Shown one piece after another: positions 36,411-48,631 of a stretch of 64,000 bases of DNA. The notes under the pieces were generated by a model that was not told the origin of the DNA, ran no database searches, and worked only from the letters and a program-made list of their open reading frames with translations. A program made the translations under genes and the position numbers. The stretch's first letter is position 1; the number at the start of each line of letters is the position of its first letter. Source of the stretch: Rotaria macrura (Eukaryota; Rotifera; Eurotatoria; Philodinida; Philodinidae); NCBI GenBank assembly GCA_900239685.1, contig OENT01000201.1, forward strand, positions 99,594 to 163,593, given 5' to 3'.

Positions 36411-39226
36411 ATAATGGATATTTATTGTGAATTATTTTGTCAAAGGAAAATAGTACTTGATAGAATTACAAGATAATTAAATTTCGTCTAAGCATTACCC
36501 AAACAAAAAAGAAATATTCCAAAACATATATCAAAGTTAGCTGTGATTTTTTCTAACTACAGATAATATTAGAAGTTACCGTTAGTATAATGATGATTCA
36601 ATGAATATACGTACCTAATAAAATGCATTTTAAGTCAAGATTTTCTAAGCTGTGAATACTCAGGGTTTCTACTTAGACAGAGATGATAATAGGGAAAATG
36701 ATGTTCAAACAGTTTAATATGTAACCTATGAAAGACATACTTAATTACTGGGAAGAAGTACATGAAAAGAGATTGAGAGTAATAATTTTCTAAACATTAC
36801 TTTATTATGATTAGAGTTGTCGAAACGTTCACTGTTTTAAAGACTATTCACATCTTTTTCAAGATTCCCATGATTTTGACGAGAACATATGTAAGTTATC
36901 AATGCAGAAGCGAGACGAAAATCACTTTAACTTTTTAAAGTACTACCAAAAAATTATAATGTTGAAACTAGCACTAAATTTACCATTTAAATATTGGCCT
37001 AATATAGGATGGATGAATCTCATTAAAAGAACATTCTTGATTTAAAAAAGAGAGAAATGCATATGCGCAAAATAGAAATCTTATTAGTATCTAAAAGTAC
37101 AAAACATGCTGACTGAGATAATAACAAAAACTTCAAGAATTTCTAAATCACTGTTACTGAGTATGACCATATAAGATTGCTGCAATACCGTAACTAGACA
37201 GCATTTTAGAGAGGGTCAACCACCACGGATACTTGAATAGAAAAATCGAAAGCTTTTTTTAATCTCTACTGAGATATTATTGAAACATGAAACTTCTCAT
37301 TAATCTTCTCTGTTATTTATACGTATTACTGATAAAATAAAATAATCGGCTATGTATAAGAAATAATAAAAATACAGAATGCTCGAGTAAATATTACTGA
37401 TGGAAGTTTAACTTGTATCTGAATTTTTCGCTGCATATGGGCAATACTAAAAGGATAATTATATTTATTGTCATTTTCTCAAACCAGAAAATGACGTAGT
37501 AGATTGTAAAAGATATTATTAAACGATTTGTTTCTAAAATTGTAAATTTAAATAGAACATCTTCAATTGAGAATGGGCAAACGTTTACAGTTCTATTTAA
37601 GGTATAGAAAACGAGAAAACTATCTTATTGTAAATTCATAGATTCATAGAAATTCAACAAGCTACAACAATATATTTGGATATATCATCTGTGTTTTCAC
37701 TAAATTGTTATAGAAGAAAAACTGTACAATTAAAATACACACGAGTTCCTATTTAAATTAAAACTAACTAATACTTTCCTTTGATTGTGATTCAGACTGT
37801 CGCGTTCAGAATGACAGTAGGTTTTTAAAAAATTTTCTAGATATCTATCATTTAAATCTATCTATCCTCCAGACAAGTGTCATTCGTAAGTTCGAAAACA
37901 AGATTATAAAATAAATCATTACTCATCTTTTAATTACTAAAACATGACATATCCACAAAACTAGCTAACAAAATAGAGTCATTTTATTTAAGCTTTGCTT
38001 TGGTAATGATGTATTGAAATAATCAGGCATTTCTTATCATTTAGAAAAGGATTCAATTAAAAATTTTTTAGCCATCATTGCCGTGAGCATAAAAGTTTGA
38101 GTTTCATTTTAGTCCCTAACGATGTAAGTTTTAAAAATAACGCTTTTTAATTCACTGTTACTGAAAGTATGCAAACATTAAAAATTACTTAAGCCCCACC
38201 ATCGCTCGACTCATCCGCCTACACATGTAAATATGAACGAGTAAAAAAAGAACAAACGCAAATCATGCAAAGAAAAAAACAGTTCAAGTCGCATGCTTTC
38301 TGATGAAATCGAATTTCCTTTTACTTTTCGTTTTTTTTTGTAGAATCTGTCTAATTAAAAAATTTCTCAAAAAATCGAAAGCATCAGTTACTTTGTTTTT
38401 TTTTGATAGACTTCATCTCCTCTTGATGTCTCAATCGTTGTCTTGCGTTAATCAAATCCTTTAAACGCTTGTCTTTTTAATATTATTACAGAGATGGATT
38501 TGATGAGGAATGGAATTTCAACGAAGAAAAGAATTACATCCGTACATAATTATAAAACTTAATTTAAGCATCATCAACAGCAGACATGTAGAATCTGTCG
38601 TTAGAAAGAAAACAGCGTCAAAAATTCCCCTCGCAAATAGGCGATAAAATCTTACGTGGTTGCACATCTAATAATAACGAAAAGTCTATCTGGTCAATAT
38701 CGTGGAACAAACTTTGCATCAAAAATCTTAGAATCAAGTCGTATGAGAAAATTTTTCAAAGATCTTGTATTTCCTTAGGCTATCAGTATCCGATTATAGA
38801 ACAATCATATACTGTAGAAAGGTGTTACGAAATGTCACAGTGCATGCAATAGGCCTGACGATCTTTTGATATCACAAGTTTTTTGTACTGATTCATGTGA
38901 CCTTACATAAAACCTTGTGCATTGGTTTTGTTTCACCAGAATCAGGTAGGACTGTGCACAAGGGTTCCCGGTGTTGTTTATTTCGAACTAGACTACATTT
39001 CCATATTTATTTTCCCCTTGTAACTAGGAGAACTTATTTCTAGTATCAAGATTGTTTTGAAGTCTCACTCAAGCTCTTGAGTTGATAAATTGGTAAACAT
39101 TATTCATGAATTCGGTGCAATAATAATTCAATTGCTCTTTCTATTGTAATATTTTTTTTAGTTGCTCACCAATATCTAAGATGAATTGAATAATGGGTCA
39201 GGCAGATAGAAAGGCTGTATTTTGTT

Positions 39227-39972
39227 TTGTCTTTTTGATGCATTGAAAAATTGTTTTTTAATCTGCTCCGGAACTCGTTTGATAAAGAATTCATTTGTTG
39301 CCGGCGCAAAATTTCAAAGAGTGACAGTTACTCAAGCATACATCTCCGAAGATAAAAATAACGAAAATCTTATGGAACTATTTTTAAACAAATCGGCTGA
39401 AATTTTAAATACGTTACAAAATCTTTGTCGATGAATATGTAAAGACACTAAAAAAGCTATTTCAGAACAGGCGTATTACTTTGTGTTCTGTTAAATCTAA
39501 AGCGCAAAAACAGTTTAACGGTTCAAATCACCATTTATACCATTTTACTTCGAATTAAATTGTACATATGATGATCTATGCATGAGTGCCTTATATGGTA
39601 CGGCTGTCTTCGAAAAAAACTACTTACCGAAATCTGAAAATTGCCTCAACTATTAGTTAGAAGTCTGTTTCTCGCGAACGAGATCAGCAAAAAAGTTGCC
39701 AAAGTCTTGGAAATAGAGAACACGACGTTTTCTAGTTAATCATGTTAAACACTTTAGTTTGAGTATTGGTCTTGATGAGCATCAGCCTAAACAAATCAAT
39801 TGATAGCTGCAAAGAATAAAATTGAGTAGGTGTCAACCTTTGAAATTTTGCGTCGACAAGAAAGATTAATTTGGACAAGTGCACTCTCCAGTTTTGTAGA
39901 GGAATGAATTCTTTATCAAACGAGTTTCAGACCAGATTATGAGATCATTTTTCGATGTCTCAAAAAGAGGAA
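39227..39972. repeat. Inverted repeat pair, arms about 70 bases, 600-base spacer
   Basis: GAACTCGTTTGATAAAGAAT near 39270 recurs in reverse complement near 39905-39927, and similarity extends over about 70 bases on each side (39227-39300 and 39895-39972, about 80 percent by eye). This could be a decayed foldback element or an inverted duplication. Confidence 0.6.
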
Positions 39973-42638
39973 ACAAGAAGCGGTGATTCTATACGCCTCA
40001 CTCGTTAGTATTATTATAATTATTTTGTTTCAGATATATTGAAAAAAAAACTACAAAATTGCTATATGAGAAACACGTACTTTAATCGAAACATGCAGGC
40101 TTGATTTCGCAAAAATGTTCCTGGTTTTAGCGAAGAAAATTGGAAGTAGATGTTATAAATAATTTAATTGCAGCAGCACTCTAAAAGTTTAGGCTTATTA
40201 CTGAAGTCGTTTAGGTTCCGTAGACAGTAAAAAAATAAATCATATACAAGAATTACAATTTGCATTAAATATTTAAGGTATTTTATTAAACCTCAAATGT
40301 TTTTTGTTTCATACATAACGTAGCCAGGCTGAAAATTAAAGTTTGTTCCAGTGTGCCTGGGGGAGATCCTTTTTTGATTTTGCAGTTTGCTAAACCAATT
40401 TATACGTTCGGTAATAAACGTACTCTTTTCTTAGAGTGATGAACTTCGGCCACTAAAGAATTTCGATCCAAATCAGATCTAAGGGGACAGAGAAAAGATG
40501 GTCGGGAATGGGACCGTAAAATATTCATTTTGCACATTCCTAGCGAAAGTGATCTGTATGCAAGCCGATGAAATTGAATTATGAAAAGTATAGAAAGATG
40601 CAAATGATTGTAAGAACATAGTTGAAAATTACTGCTCTTGTTCCAATAAATATTCTTGTTGTTGTCGCACAATTATTATCTTCCGAAAAACTTTATCCGT
40701 ATTGTTTTTTCACTCAAGGTTAGCACTATGTTTATGTAAAGTTTCTTTTCATTCAAAAGAATAAAAAAAACTTAGATACAATAGCAATTATAGAAGAAGA
40801 CAAGAAAAGCATGTGTTAGTTTAGAACGAAACATTGCATCTTGACCAATAGCACACGTATAGTGAAGATCACGCCATGTATAGCATAGGAATCATCACAA
40901 GATGATGGAATAGTAATAAGGTCATCGACGATGTCTTCGATAACAAGCATAATGTGATTTCTTGTAATGATGGTTCCCTTTATTTTTACCACTATTTAAA
41001 AAAAAACCCTGAGAAGATTAGATGTCCAAAATCATCTTTTGTAAATATTACTCTTTTTTTATTTCTGCTGCATTTTCTCCTTATTACACATTGAATAGTG
41101 GCGTAATCATGATTGGGTAGCACCACAATTACCACCGTGAAAATAAAGCAATCTTCTTAGAATGATAAAAACAACATCCAATGAAACATTTGCATTCTCT
41201 TGTTTTTCTTCTTCAACTTCTACTTAATCGACCGGACACATTTCTAATCATAACTTATCTCTGGAAATAAATAGGCATTTGTAGTTACGGTAATAATTAA
41301 TATGCGAACGGTTTGTCTTTCTACGTATGAATTGTATTAGTAATATACAAAAATACTTTTGTGATCCTTGTAAAAAACAAGAAAGAGAGTTCATGATAAA
41401 TGCAACTCGATGATAAGACTGAGACGTTTTCTGACTCCTACTCTTTCACAAAAAGAAAATTGATATTTCTTTTCGACGATTGATGAGTTCTCGACAACAA
41501 CAGAATCAGATGAAGTTTCTAAACTTTTCTCTCCATTTTAATCCTCAAGAGCAACGGCAACTGCAGACATCCTTATCATTCGTTTACAAACACTCGCTAT
41601 CTTTCAAAAGTATCATTAGTCTCATCCTGAAGAGCCTCTTCGAGTCTTTCCGATGTTCTAAAGAATGAATCATTAGAAAATTTGAAATTTTCAAAACAGA
41701 TACAGCTCTATGAATAGAACAAACGTTGTCGTAGTGACGGAAATCTCGGATGTTTTCAATTATGAGACATTAAGGTCGCAAGAAATAAGAATAATTCTAT
41801 TCATAGGCATGGTATCGGAGTCGAAAACCGTCTTACTGAGCTGAAACATATTTTTGCAACTGCTGCAAGCATTTCGGAGTTCATACGTTTTCGTTTCTCT
41901 TTATTTATTTCTATTCGAATAAAAAAGAAAAAATACACGGTTTTTTGAACAAATGTTATTGTGTTAGATCGGCCAAACACGGATGATAAAATCTTCTTCT
42001 TTAAATATTAAAGTAGTTGACCAAAAATATTTTTAGTATCGGAACAAGCATGTTTCAGTTTAACTAGATGAACTAAGTCTGAGAAAACTCACTAGGATGA
42101 TGAAGAGAACATAAGTATTTTCAGATATGAAACGTTCTATCTTCGCGAGTTTTTTTTAAAGTTTTAATGCTAAATTAGAATCATCGAAACATTCATAACA
42201 GGTAGAAAACACTATAAGTGTGTATATATGTATAAATAGAACAGGAAAGTCACACACTAGAAAAATAATGAAAATTTGAGACCGAGACAGAAAAAACAGG
42301 CTTTAATAACGGTCTTATAAATTGTTACAACGACGTTCAACCACCAGTCAAAATCCAGCTGCGTTATTCATATCGATGCTCGTTGTTAAGGTTATATACA
42401 AGTACTCGTTGATAGTTGTATGAGTCAAAGAAATAACAAAGATTAATTTTAACAACATCATTAGCATCGCGAAGTGTTCTATTATTGTGCCCATGTTTGC
42501 AGAACATAATAAAGTATAAAGAATTGGAATATAGGTCGTATAATGCGTGTCAATAATGAGATGAGTTGAGTTGATAAAAGAAACAGCTCGTATTACTCTT
42601 TTGTTCCACATGGATTAAATAGCCGATGGGCTACAGCC

Positions 42639-43411
42639 GAATTGCGGACATTTTTTTTCTTCCAATCAAGGAAAAATATCCGCAATATGGAAACAGGACG
42701 GGGGGGGGGAGACAAAACTAGTCGCAAAATGGAAAATGTCCACAAAGCAGAATCAGGGGGGAGAGAAGAAAGTGTCCGCATTATGGAAACAGGACAAGAT
42801 TTATTAGATGAAAAAAAATACAAGAAAACCAGTTATGATAAATATTTGAACATCTAGCTTTTGGTAGGATCATAATCAAGATCATCTTTGTCAGTGGTAT
42901 CGAATAACTTGATGCACTGATAAAAAGTTCGTCGCAATCTCTTTTGATAACCACTGAGATCCAAGAAACCATGTAAATATTCTTCCTTGGCTTGAATCAA
43001 TATGTTATCATTTCTCACTGACTTGACTCTTCCAGGACGCGTTGTTCGTTGTTGAGAGTCTTCTTGCGTAACTCGAACCATAATAGATTTTTCTGATTCA
43101 TGGACATATCTTATCCAAGCCCAAAGATTGAATACAGGCTTATAAAATGACCTGGATCATCCATTCTAAATGACAGGTGACGAATAATATTAGACTAGTT
43201 TGAAACAGTTGATACTGTTTTATTGAGTTATCTTCATGAATCATGTTAAAATTTCAATTTCGTTTGTGTCCATAATGCGGACACTTTCTTCTCTCCCCCC
43301 TGATTCTGCTTTGCGGACTTTTTCCATTCTGCGACTAGTTTTGTCTCTCCCCCCTGTTTCCACATTGCGGACATTTTTTTCCTCCAATTAAGAAAAAATG
43401 TCCGCAATCAA
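42639..43411. mobile_element. Foldback element with about 150-base inverted arms carrying TTGCGGAC motifs
   Basis: Left arm 42639-42796 and right arm 43262-43411 are inverted copies about 90 percent identical by eye. Each arm contains several TTGCGGAC/GTCCGCAA-type boxes and a G/C run (GGGGGGGGGAGACAAAACTA on the left). The outermost 45 bases of each arm are themselves palindromic (ATTGCGGACATTTTT ... AATATCCGCAAT). The 465-base centre holds a 75-codon minus-strand frame (42854-43081) with balanced composition that may be a captured gene fragment. No transposase found. Confidence 0.7.
42854..43081 (-). CDS. Short frame inside the foldback element, possible captured fragment
   Basis: A 75-residue charged frame (MVRVTQEDSQQRTTRPGR at the start, DLDYDPTKS at the end) fills the centre between the inverted arms. 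Composition looks like coding sequence, but I recognise no domain and it has no clear expression signals. It may be a piece of a host gene or of the parent transposon. Confidence 0.3.
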   Translation of the reverse strand: MVRVTQEDSQQRTTRPGRVKSVRNDNILIQAKEEYLHGFLDLSGYQKRLRRTFYQCIKLFDTTDKDDLDYDPTKS

Positions 43412-46400
43412 GCAGACACGAGCCGATGCCAATTCATCAGTATCCTGATATCTACAAAAGAAAAGTTTCTTTTTCCTTCTCAGCGAAATTTCGTTTAGCC
43501 GAGCAGAATAACTGACCTTGTTTGATCCTATAATGATCCCCATTCCTCGAAACTTACGTAATGATGAGAATAATGAATTTGTTGTTCGTCATGTTAAAAG
43601 AGAATCGATTGGTTTCGATTCCTCTATCAAAACAACCACACCTGCACCCCCCCCCCCACCCGCCACCTCTCACTTTGACAAGTATTATGTTAAATTTATA
43701 AAATATGACTTAAGCGTTTTCTTATTATAATTACTGTTTACTCAAATAAGTAACAACTACATTCCACTTGCATGTAAGAATAATGTAGTGACCTATAATT
43801 CCAAATATAAATATTTAAACGGTAATTTGTAAATGAAGGTCTTGTCATCATTGTCAGGAAGTGTCATTCATTCTAAGCGGAAAACTATGTGTGGCTTCTG
43901 TTGTAACCAGATGCTCATAAAAAAAAAGTGGAATGATGTAATAATAGTTTTCAAATAGGATTTTCCTAATCGAAAAAAAAAATATCAATCTAGATGAAAA
44001 CGTACATGAAATGAATAAATACTGAGACATGTTGAATAATGACAATCAGAAATTTTTACTATACATTGTAAAAGGTAGAATATCAGAACACAAGTTCTTC
44101 ATACTATTTGCCAATTAAGTATAACATAAGATAAAATAAAATTACTATTTATTCAAAAGTCGCTTAGTATCAAATCTTATCATTCCATGTAATCATTTAT
44201 TTATTAGCTGAGATCTTACGGAAGCAAAACGAGAAAACAAAATCAAATATAAAATTTTAGTTGTAAATATATTGAATGATAAGAACAGATGAGTTTTATT
44301 AAATATCTATGTCACGTCATATGCATTGTGTTCGCATTTGAGTTAATATCAAGTGTAGAAGTAAAATGAATTTCCAAAAAGTCAAATTATCTATTTCTCG
44401 AATTGATGAGTGTTAATATTTATCAAGTTAATCGAGATGTTCTGAACAAAAATTCGATTTTGAGATGTTTTTTTTTTGTATAGAGAACTCATGAGTAAAT
44501 TTATGAGCATTCTTGGGTTGTCATAAACAAGAGAGAAACATAAAACGGTTGATTATTCATCAATGACATGATCGAGTGTGTAAATACACAGCCAGAAGCG
44601 TATTCTAGATGAGAAAACTTCTTTCTTAACATGTCTAAATAACTGTGAAGTGTAAGGTTTTGTTCTCTTTAGAAAATCTTCTTTTTTTTTCTGATCACTT
44701 TTCTTTGAGCATGATCTGACAGCAAAAAATCCATCGTAGATATATCTCTTAACATAGAGTATTTCCTGAAATTTTCATATTCGTTTCTCATATGTTTTGA
44801 AAGAATTTCGTGAATGCCTCTTTGATTAATACTTCAATCGAACAATCAATTTATTATTACGACACAAGTCCACACTCGATACTTTGCATGACGAATTTAT
44901 ATCTAATGTCAAGAATTACGAACACATGAAAGAAGATAGATTCTACTAAGTGTAATATCATCTGTATAATAATTTACTAGAAATTCAATAGCAAAACAAA
45001 CTATCAAATCGAAAAGCTCACATGTTACCTACTACTCAGAATGCATACAAACGAAATAGATTTCATTGGTTCAATAAAAAGTAACATGTAAAAGCTTGCT
45101 CAACATGAATACGCTGGAGGAAGCACTACGCCCCCTCCCTCCCCTATGGATATAAATGTTTTCTAGTACTACTTGAAAACGAAGATTGTAATTGTGAAAA
45201 AGATCTTCGTCATAGAAATTTAATTTAATTTTCTATATCATTGTTCTATATTCAGTCGAATGAGCCGTGTCGGCAATATAGCGATTTGAATAATAAAATT
45301 TCCAATCGGGGTACATGAAATCTGAAAGAAATAATCTTCAACTGATAATCTACTTCATTACATTCATATTTGTAAATTTATGTGTATGATGACCGTCATA
45401 GATACACGTTTTTTAAAAAACGACTCAATGTAATATTACATATATGATTAATATTAAAAAATATATTATTAATGATATAGACGACGTCGGTTTCATACAT
45501 ATCATTCATTTACTTAACAGCGTTCATTTCGACAATGTCTGATGTAACATTCATCAATGTAATGAACATGACAATCTTTCGAATTAAAAAAATACCCCAC
45601 AAATTGCCAATAATCCTTTTTGGTTGATTGTACGTGATTGTATTCTATGACGAATGTAGAATATGATGAATTATATATTTTATTGATAATTCTGCTCAAG
45701 ATTATTGTGGTACTGTCGTTTTGTTTGTTTATTTTTTTAAATAATAATTTTAACGTTAGGACAAGATGAAAACAAAAACATGTTTCCGTTGAATAAACTG
45801 TGAGAGGCAATTTAATTGAATACAACGACTAGAATATGATGCTGAAGCAAACATTTCCCTTGTGTGTGTGTGTGACGTCAACAAGCTAAGACAAGATAAA
45901 GATGTCTCCAAGTTTAATGAGATTATAGACTGTTGTTCACATGCTGACAGACGAAGAAAGATGTCTGAATAAGTCTCATGATGAAGATGTTCATAACAAT
46001 AAATCGACTTGGCATGGAAGAATTAAAATGACTTCATTTATTGTCATCTCTGATTCGGTCATGTGCTTGATTGGAACTCATATGTCAAATTAATCCTTTT
46101 GAGATGAAATAATAAATATCGTTATTTTTGTTATTTCTTTCTTCTTGTTTTTTAAATTATCCATGATCTCTTTGGTTGTTATGATTTACTTTTATCTTTC
46201 TTATGTTTTTTCTTCTTCTTCTCATACAATTATTATTTTCTAATGGAATATTATGACATGAAAAGCCATATGTGTAACAGTTGATTATCAAGTACGAGAC
46301 TCTTCAGTTGATGAATACGCTCGTTAAAATTATCATTTGAACAATTTTCATAGTTAATTTTGTATTTTAGTTTATTTCAAATAAAAAAAAACTCGACATT

Positions 46401-46456
46401 CATTTACATTAAATACGAATGAAGAAGCATCGACCTTTCGTTCGGAATCTTGATCA

Positions 46457-46780
46457 ATACCTATTCAACAGAAATGTAGTTTTACTGAACATCGTGCATG
46501 GAAACGAATAAGTTTTGTTATATTTACCATTGGATGTGCAATTGCAAAATTTCGTGAAATAATTGATCTTCGAATAACATAAAAGAATTCATTTGATGAA
46601 ATGAAACCTATTATATCAAGATTCGTACTTGTTGGAGCTAGTCTAATGACACTATTCTTTAATAACGATCGATATTATCGAACAAATTACCAATCCATGT
46701 CACACTAATTTTATTCGTTTCTTTAATAGTTATACTTGTGATTCTTCTTATTTACAAAAAAAGAAAACTAGTCTTATTTC
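46457..46780 (+). pseudogene. DUF202-type three-helix membrane protein, broken
   Basis: One frame from 46457 reads EHRAWKRISFVIFTIGCAIA, like the first helix of DUF202 proteins (ERTFLAWLRT type), then stops at TAA 46580-46582, then continues in the same frame with a second helix (RFVLVGASLMTLFF) and a DRYYRTNYQ segment matching the conserved RY region. The third helix (LILFVSLIVILVILLIY) lies in another frame after a shift near 46702. DUF202 domains occur in bacteria, fungi (VTC proteins) and some animals. The copy is dead by both a nonsense and a frameshift change. Confidence 0.5.
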
Positions 46781-47288
46781 AATGTAACCACTTATGTCAT
46801 GTCTTAAATAAAAATAAAGAACCATGCTTGATGACTGCGTGTTATAGTATAGCTACTCTACTTCATACAAATATATTTTTCACAAAGTTTCAAAGCATCT
46901 ACAAAAATACTTTGAATCATGCAATCGCTAAACTTAGTTAGTCATTAATTCTATTCTTCTTTTCGATGAATACGTAACAATATATTGATCATTTACTAAA
47001 CGCTCTTTCGTGGATAGAAAAGAATATTGACACAAGAAAAAATCTCATTTATTTTACTTTATATTAATTAGCGTCAATCCAATTTTTATTTAATCAAATA
47101 TTATGTAAAACAAACTAGACAAATGTCAAAAAAAAATCGAATACTTATAATGCTCATGTTTTAACTTGTATAAATGTTTAGAATATTAATTGTACTGACA
47201 TTTTTCATTCCGAATTGCTTGTGCGCATGTGAGATGATGGATGGAATACAAGACGGTCATAGTATTTTGAAATTACTTCGAGTTCTCT

Positions 47289-47345
47289 TTCATTTTCTTT
47301 CTTCTTTCTTCTTCTTCTTCTCCTTCTTCTTCTTCTTCTTCTTTT
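47289..47345. repeat. CTT (TTC) microsatellite
   Basis: An interrupted run of CTT triplets about 55 bases long. It produces artefactual Phe-rich and Arg-rich frames on the two strands. Confidence 0.85.
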
Positions 47346-48580
47346 ATTTTTATTAGAGAAAATCTGTTGCGTTTTTTGTACTACCGTTCGCATTAACTCC
47401 TATTTCTTACAATAAGAATTATAACATATTCCCTCTTTTCTTGCCTTCATGCATCCCTGCATTCTGACTAGAACAAAAAAAGGGAAAAAGAAAGCAAGAA
47501 CGTGCATTATTGGAATAACAACAGCAATAGAATCGGTGCTCCTTTGTTTGTCTTCCGTAAGTGGTCTTGGAATAATTAGACAAACAAACAACTATTTTAA
47601 TCATAAAAAGTTTCTATTGTGAAAAGAAGATCAAGAGTAAGTAGCTTGAATGTGCATGTTTACCGATCAATATAACATGGAAAAAACAAATATATTTTAT
47701 TCTTTGAAATCAATTCACTTTCTTTTATTGATCTGAGCAAAGAATATCGAAGTAAATCAATTGTTTGATCTGTTTCTTATCATTGACTCTTGTAAGAAAA
47801 AAAATATATTCTCTTGTATTATATGGGCAAGATATCAATATGGTCGATCTACTTTTTTTTTTATTAGACAAGGAAATTCTTGAGTTTTCATTTTTTTTTT
47901 CTTTGTTTTCCACTTACAATATGAAACTAACCTAAATGAAGGCAATGACAGAAAAGATTATATACATTGATCTGTAATTACTACTGTATGTGTTCTGTAA
48001 TTAATTTTTATTTTGACTAATAGAATATGAATTGGTGAAATTAAGCACGAATGTGTCTACCACTCACGAATCAATGACGTGCATTTCCTTTGATATGGTA
48101 AATAATAAAAACTTGGTCCAACAACAACACAAGCAAGAAAAAGAAAATCGAAGAGACATACGACAGTAAACTATACGTCTCATTTAAACTACTTCTATGA
48201 TTCAAGATTAGAATAGGAGATATAAAACAAATTGAATTTGACAGTGTGAATAGCTATTTTTACATGTGTGATGATATGTCGCATCATTTCATTGATGCTA
48301 TCGACTGTTTCTTGGAGGCGTCGAGAAACTAGACGATCTTTCTACCACGAATATGAGAGCGTAATACATAGATGCATAATGAGAAGTACTTCTTCGTCTA
48401 ATATTTATTATCGAACGTATGTCTATTTCTAAAATTAATTCTTTAATAAATGATCCAATTAGTTTAACGGAAAAGCAACAATATTTTTCATCGAAGATCT
48501 TCATCAAACGATGACAGTCGACTTATAATTTTTCTTCTAATGTCTTACTACGTTCTATCGTTTTGTTTCTTATTATTTTC

Positions 48581-48582
48581 AG
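48581..48582 (+). promoter_or_regulatory. Candidate spliced-leader acceptor before the 1,192-residue gene
   Basis: TTTTGTTTCTTATTATTTTCAG is a strong acceptor 49 bases upstream of the ATG at 48632. An out-of-frame ATG at 48610 opens an upstream frame that overlaps the main start. Confidence 0.4.
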
Positions 48583-48631
48583 ATATTATAGAATAAGGAC
48601 ACCCTCGAAATGATTATATTCACAAAAGAAA

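Larger units (their letters stand above)
36411..48631. other. Gene-poor 12 kb
   Basis: I found no intact gene. Contents that can be named are two foldback repeats (39227-39972 and 42639-43411), a DUF202-type pseudogene (46457-46780), a CTT microsatellite (about 47289-47345), and some coding-like scraps without a consistent frame (near 41480-41620 and 43518-43700, the latter with a C run encoding Pro). The remainder is AT-rich spacer with poly(A/T) runs. Confidence 0.5.

Noticed and set aside
47174-47393. Secreted Phe-rich and Arg-rich frames
   Set aside because: Both derive from the CTT microsatellite; only the first 20 codons look like a signal peptide, with no further exon.
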